Shown here in pieces: positions 62,401 through 64,000 of a stretch of DNA of 64,000 nt (within the stretch, counting starts at the first letter, position 1; every line of letters begins with the position of its first letter). The notes below the pieces were generated by a model. It ran no database searches, had not been told where the DNA came from, and worked only from the letters and a program-made list of their open reading frames with translations. Position numbers and translations under genes: made by a program. The stretch comes from DAIOEK01 sp963828285 (GTDB lineage Bacteria; Chloroflexota; Anaerolineae; Anaerolineales; Anaerolineaceae). The stretch spans positions 124,001-188,000 of the forward strand of contig CAWHEB010000008.1 in assembly GCA_963828285.1 (NCBI GenBank), given 5' to 3'.

Positions 62401-64000
62401 CCTGGATGGCGCAGGTTTTAGCGCCTGTTCGAGCGGACAGAATTACAGCGGACTAGCCAACGGCAGTCACACCTTCCAGGTGAGCGCTGTGGACAATGCC
62501 GGGAACACAGATGCCACTCCCGCCAGTTATACCTGGGTGGTGGACGCGGCCGCACCCGATACGATCATTGACAGCACTCCGGTTGACCCGACCGACAGCA
62601 CCAGCGCGACCTTCACCTTCCACGGAGATGACGGCAGCTGGCACGGGTGTTGCCAGTTTCGAGTGCGATATGGGCAGCGGCTACAGCACCTGCAGCAGTC
62701 CGAGCACCTATAGCGGACTGTCCGAAGGCAGCCACACCTTCCGGGTACGGGCGATCGATACGCTTGGGAACACCGACGCGACGCCTGATTCCTACACCTG
62801 GACCGTGGATACTACCGGACCCACAGGGGTGATCAGTTCCTCCGCATCAGACCCGACCCGGGACTCACCTATTCCGGTCACGATCACCTTTGACGAACCG
62901 GTCTGTGATTTTGATCCGGCGGCCGATCTCACGCTGACCAATGCCACCACCAGCGCACTGACCTCCGGTGCAGATGGTTCGAGTGTGTACACCTTCGATC
63001 TGACCCCATCCGCGCAGGGACTGGTGAGTGTCTATTTGAATGCCGGGACGGTTTATGACGGCGATTGCATCACTTCGCTGAATACCAATCCCGCAGATTC
63101 GGATACCTTCAGCATCACCTACGATTCGGACAACCCCACCGTAACGATCGAACAGGCAAGTGGACAGAGCGACCCGACCAATGCAAGTCCGATCAACTTC
63201 ACCGCGACATTCAATGAAGATGTGACCGGTTTGAGCGGACCTGAAATTGACCTGAGCGCCAGCACCGCACCGGGGACACTCAGTGCGGTCGTCACCGGCA
63301 GCGGCACGACCTACAACGTAGCTGTCAGCGGCATGACCGGGAATGGGACAATAATTGCGACCATCCCGGGTGGGGGTGCAAGTGACGAAGCCGGAAATCT
63401 CAGCCTTAACTCCACATCCATGGATAACACGGTCACCTACATCTCCGGTCCGTTTGGTGTGACCGTCGAACAGGCGGTCGGGCAAACCGACCCGACGAAT
63501 ACTGCGCCGGTCAACTTCACCGCAACATTCAGCCGGATGATCGATATAGTCACCTTCACCGCAGCAGATATCACCCTGGGCGGCACCGCACCCGGCACCA
63601 TGACTGCCAACATTACTGAAATTGCCCCCAATGATGGGACCACTTTCAATATCGCCGTCAGCGGAATGAGCGGCACGGGGACCGTCAGCGCATCCATCGC
63701 GGCGAACCGGGTTCAAGAACTGGCGACCAACGAGAATGAAGCCAGCACGTCCACGGATAACACCGTACTGTATGACCCCGGGATTCCATCCATATCGGGG
63801 ACCAACCTGAGAGTGACCTTATCCCCCGGACCGAACATGATCACGGTGCGATTCAACGAGAACGTTTACGACGATCCGGCAAGCGACACGGGAGCGGACG
63901 ATGTGACCAACCCCGGAAATTATTATCTGCTCAACAAAGGCGCCAACGGCGTCAGTGAACGGAGTGCCTGCAATGTGAATCCGCAGCCGGGGGATGATGT
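59491..64000 (+). CDS. Large modular surface protein (beta-helix, Calx-beta, Ig-like), 3' end outside window, two frame breaks
   Basis: Over 1,500 residues. Signal peptide (GLALALSIGGIM ... VQAAS), then CSLREAIEAANND opens a right-handed beta helix, closed near 61075 by the choice-of-anchor-Q end (GSKAIDAGG, DIGAFE). Next come an Ig-like domain (61080-61380), Calx-beta (61390-61720, ANEGNSGTTTFTFTVSLS), three repeats with FECDLDGAGFSACSS and SHTFQVSAVDNAGNTD (62010-62805) and three Ig-like repeats (62820-63770, VEQASGQSDPTNASPINFTA). Frame breaks near 60303 and 62637; the last frame is open to 64000. GGGGGAG precedes ATG 59491 (ATG 59581 is an alternative). Likely adhesin or cell-wall protein; more GC-rich than its neighbours. 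Confidence 0.8.

Noticed and set aside
62865..63716. 283-residue minus-strand ORF
   Set aside because: Antisense to the repeat part of the surface protein; low-complexity Gly/Asp/Arg-rich composition and no family likeness. A shadow of GC-rich coding sequence.

Overview
The window looks like a chromosomal segment of a Chloroflexota bacterium, most likely Anaerolineae. The reasons are lipoproteins with Thr/Pro linkers of the TPTATPT type, a CSLREAIEAAN/choice-of-anchor-Q surface protein, and many single-gene modules (GNAT, VOC, SRPBCC, DUF1801/YdeI, cupin, CPBP, dihydrofolate-reductase-like) typical of that group. This is inferred from protein style; no marker gene is present. I see no rRNA, tRNA, CRISPR array, transposase or phage gene.

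Layout. 0-8.5 kb: a GH5-like hydrolase tail, then small accessory genes (two cupins, DHFR-like, truncated MBL hydrolase, CPBP protease, Imm-5-like protein, DUF3592, DUF1801, FxLYD-like lipoprotein, YdeI). 8.8-12.5 kb: a tandem pair of large paralogous lipoproteins. 12.5-13.2 kb: no protein gene, but a promoter-bearing noncoding element. 13.2-20.2 kb: quinone oxidoreductase, an XRE/membrane-protein pair, membrane proteins, DODA-type dioxygenase, an HD-GYP phosphodiesterase, VF530. 20.7-25.9 kb: aldo/keto reductase, then a complete ECF transporter operon (S, fused A1A2, T) ending in a SAM hydroxide adenosyltransferase. 25.9-38.6 kb: VOC, histone-deacetylase-like amidohydrolase, DUF4184, GNATs, an ArsR/SRPBCC pair, esterase lipoprotein, flavodoxin, DUF4349, a TetR/oxidoreductase unit, pentapeptide and NTF2-like proteins.

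38.7-44.5 kb holds the clearest metabolic unit. A four-gene minus-strand operon (class II aldolase, class III PLP enzyme, FGGY kinase, MFS carrier) diverges from a TetR gene across one 27-bp palindrome that contains the -35 boxes of both promoters. The TetR start codon lies at the predicted transcription start, so its mRNA may be leaderless. Next come an Lrp regulator with a structured promoter, adenosine deaminase, an alpha/beta hydrolase, an ACMSD-like amidohydrolase, a YgeY-type peptidase, SRPBCC/YrdB, SGNH hydrolase, an ICMT-like methyltransferase and a PPOX enzyme. 57.8-59.4 kb is a gene-free mosaic of palindromic repeats. 59.5-64 kb is a large modular surface protein running off the window.

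Two points stand out. First, the noncoding element at 12.8 kb has a second, inverted copy at 58.2 kb. Both have the same operator-like palindrome, a TTGCAT/TATAAT promoter and conserved downstream blocks, and neither has a protein gene ahead of it. Second, about eighteen genes need a +/-1 frame change to be read in full, several at homopolymers, while the 14-28 kb and 36-47 kb stretches are clean. I treat these genes as single loci and note the break; most look like consensus indels or very recent lesions rather than old pseudogenes.
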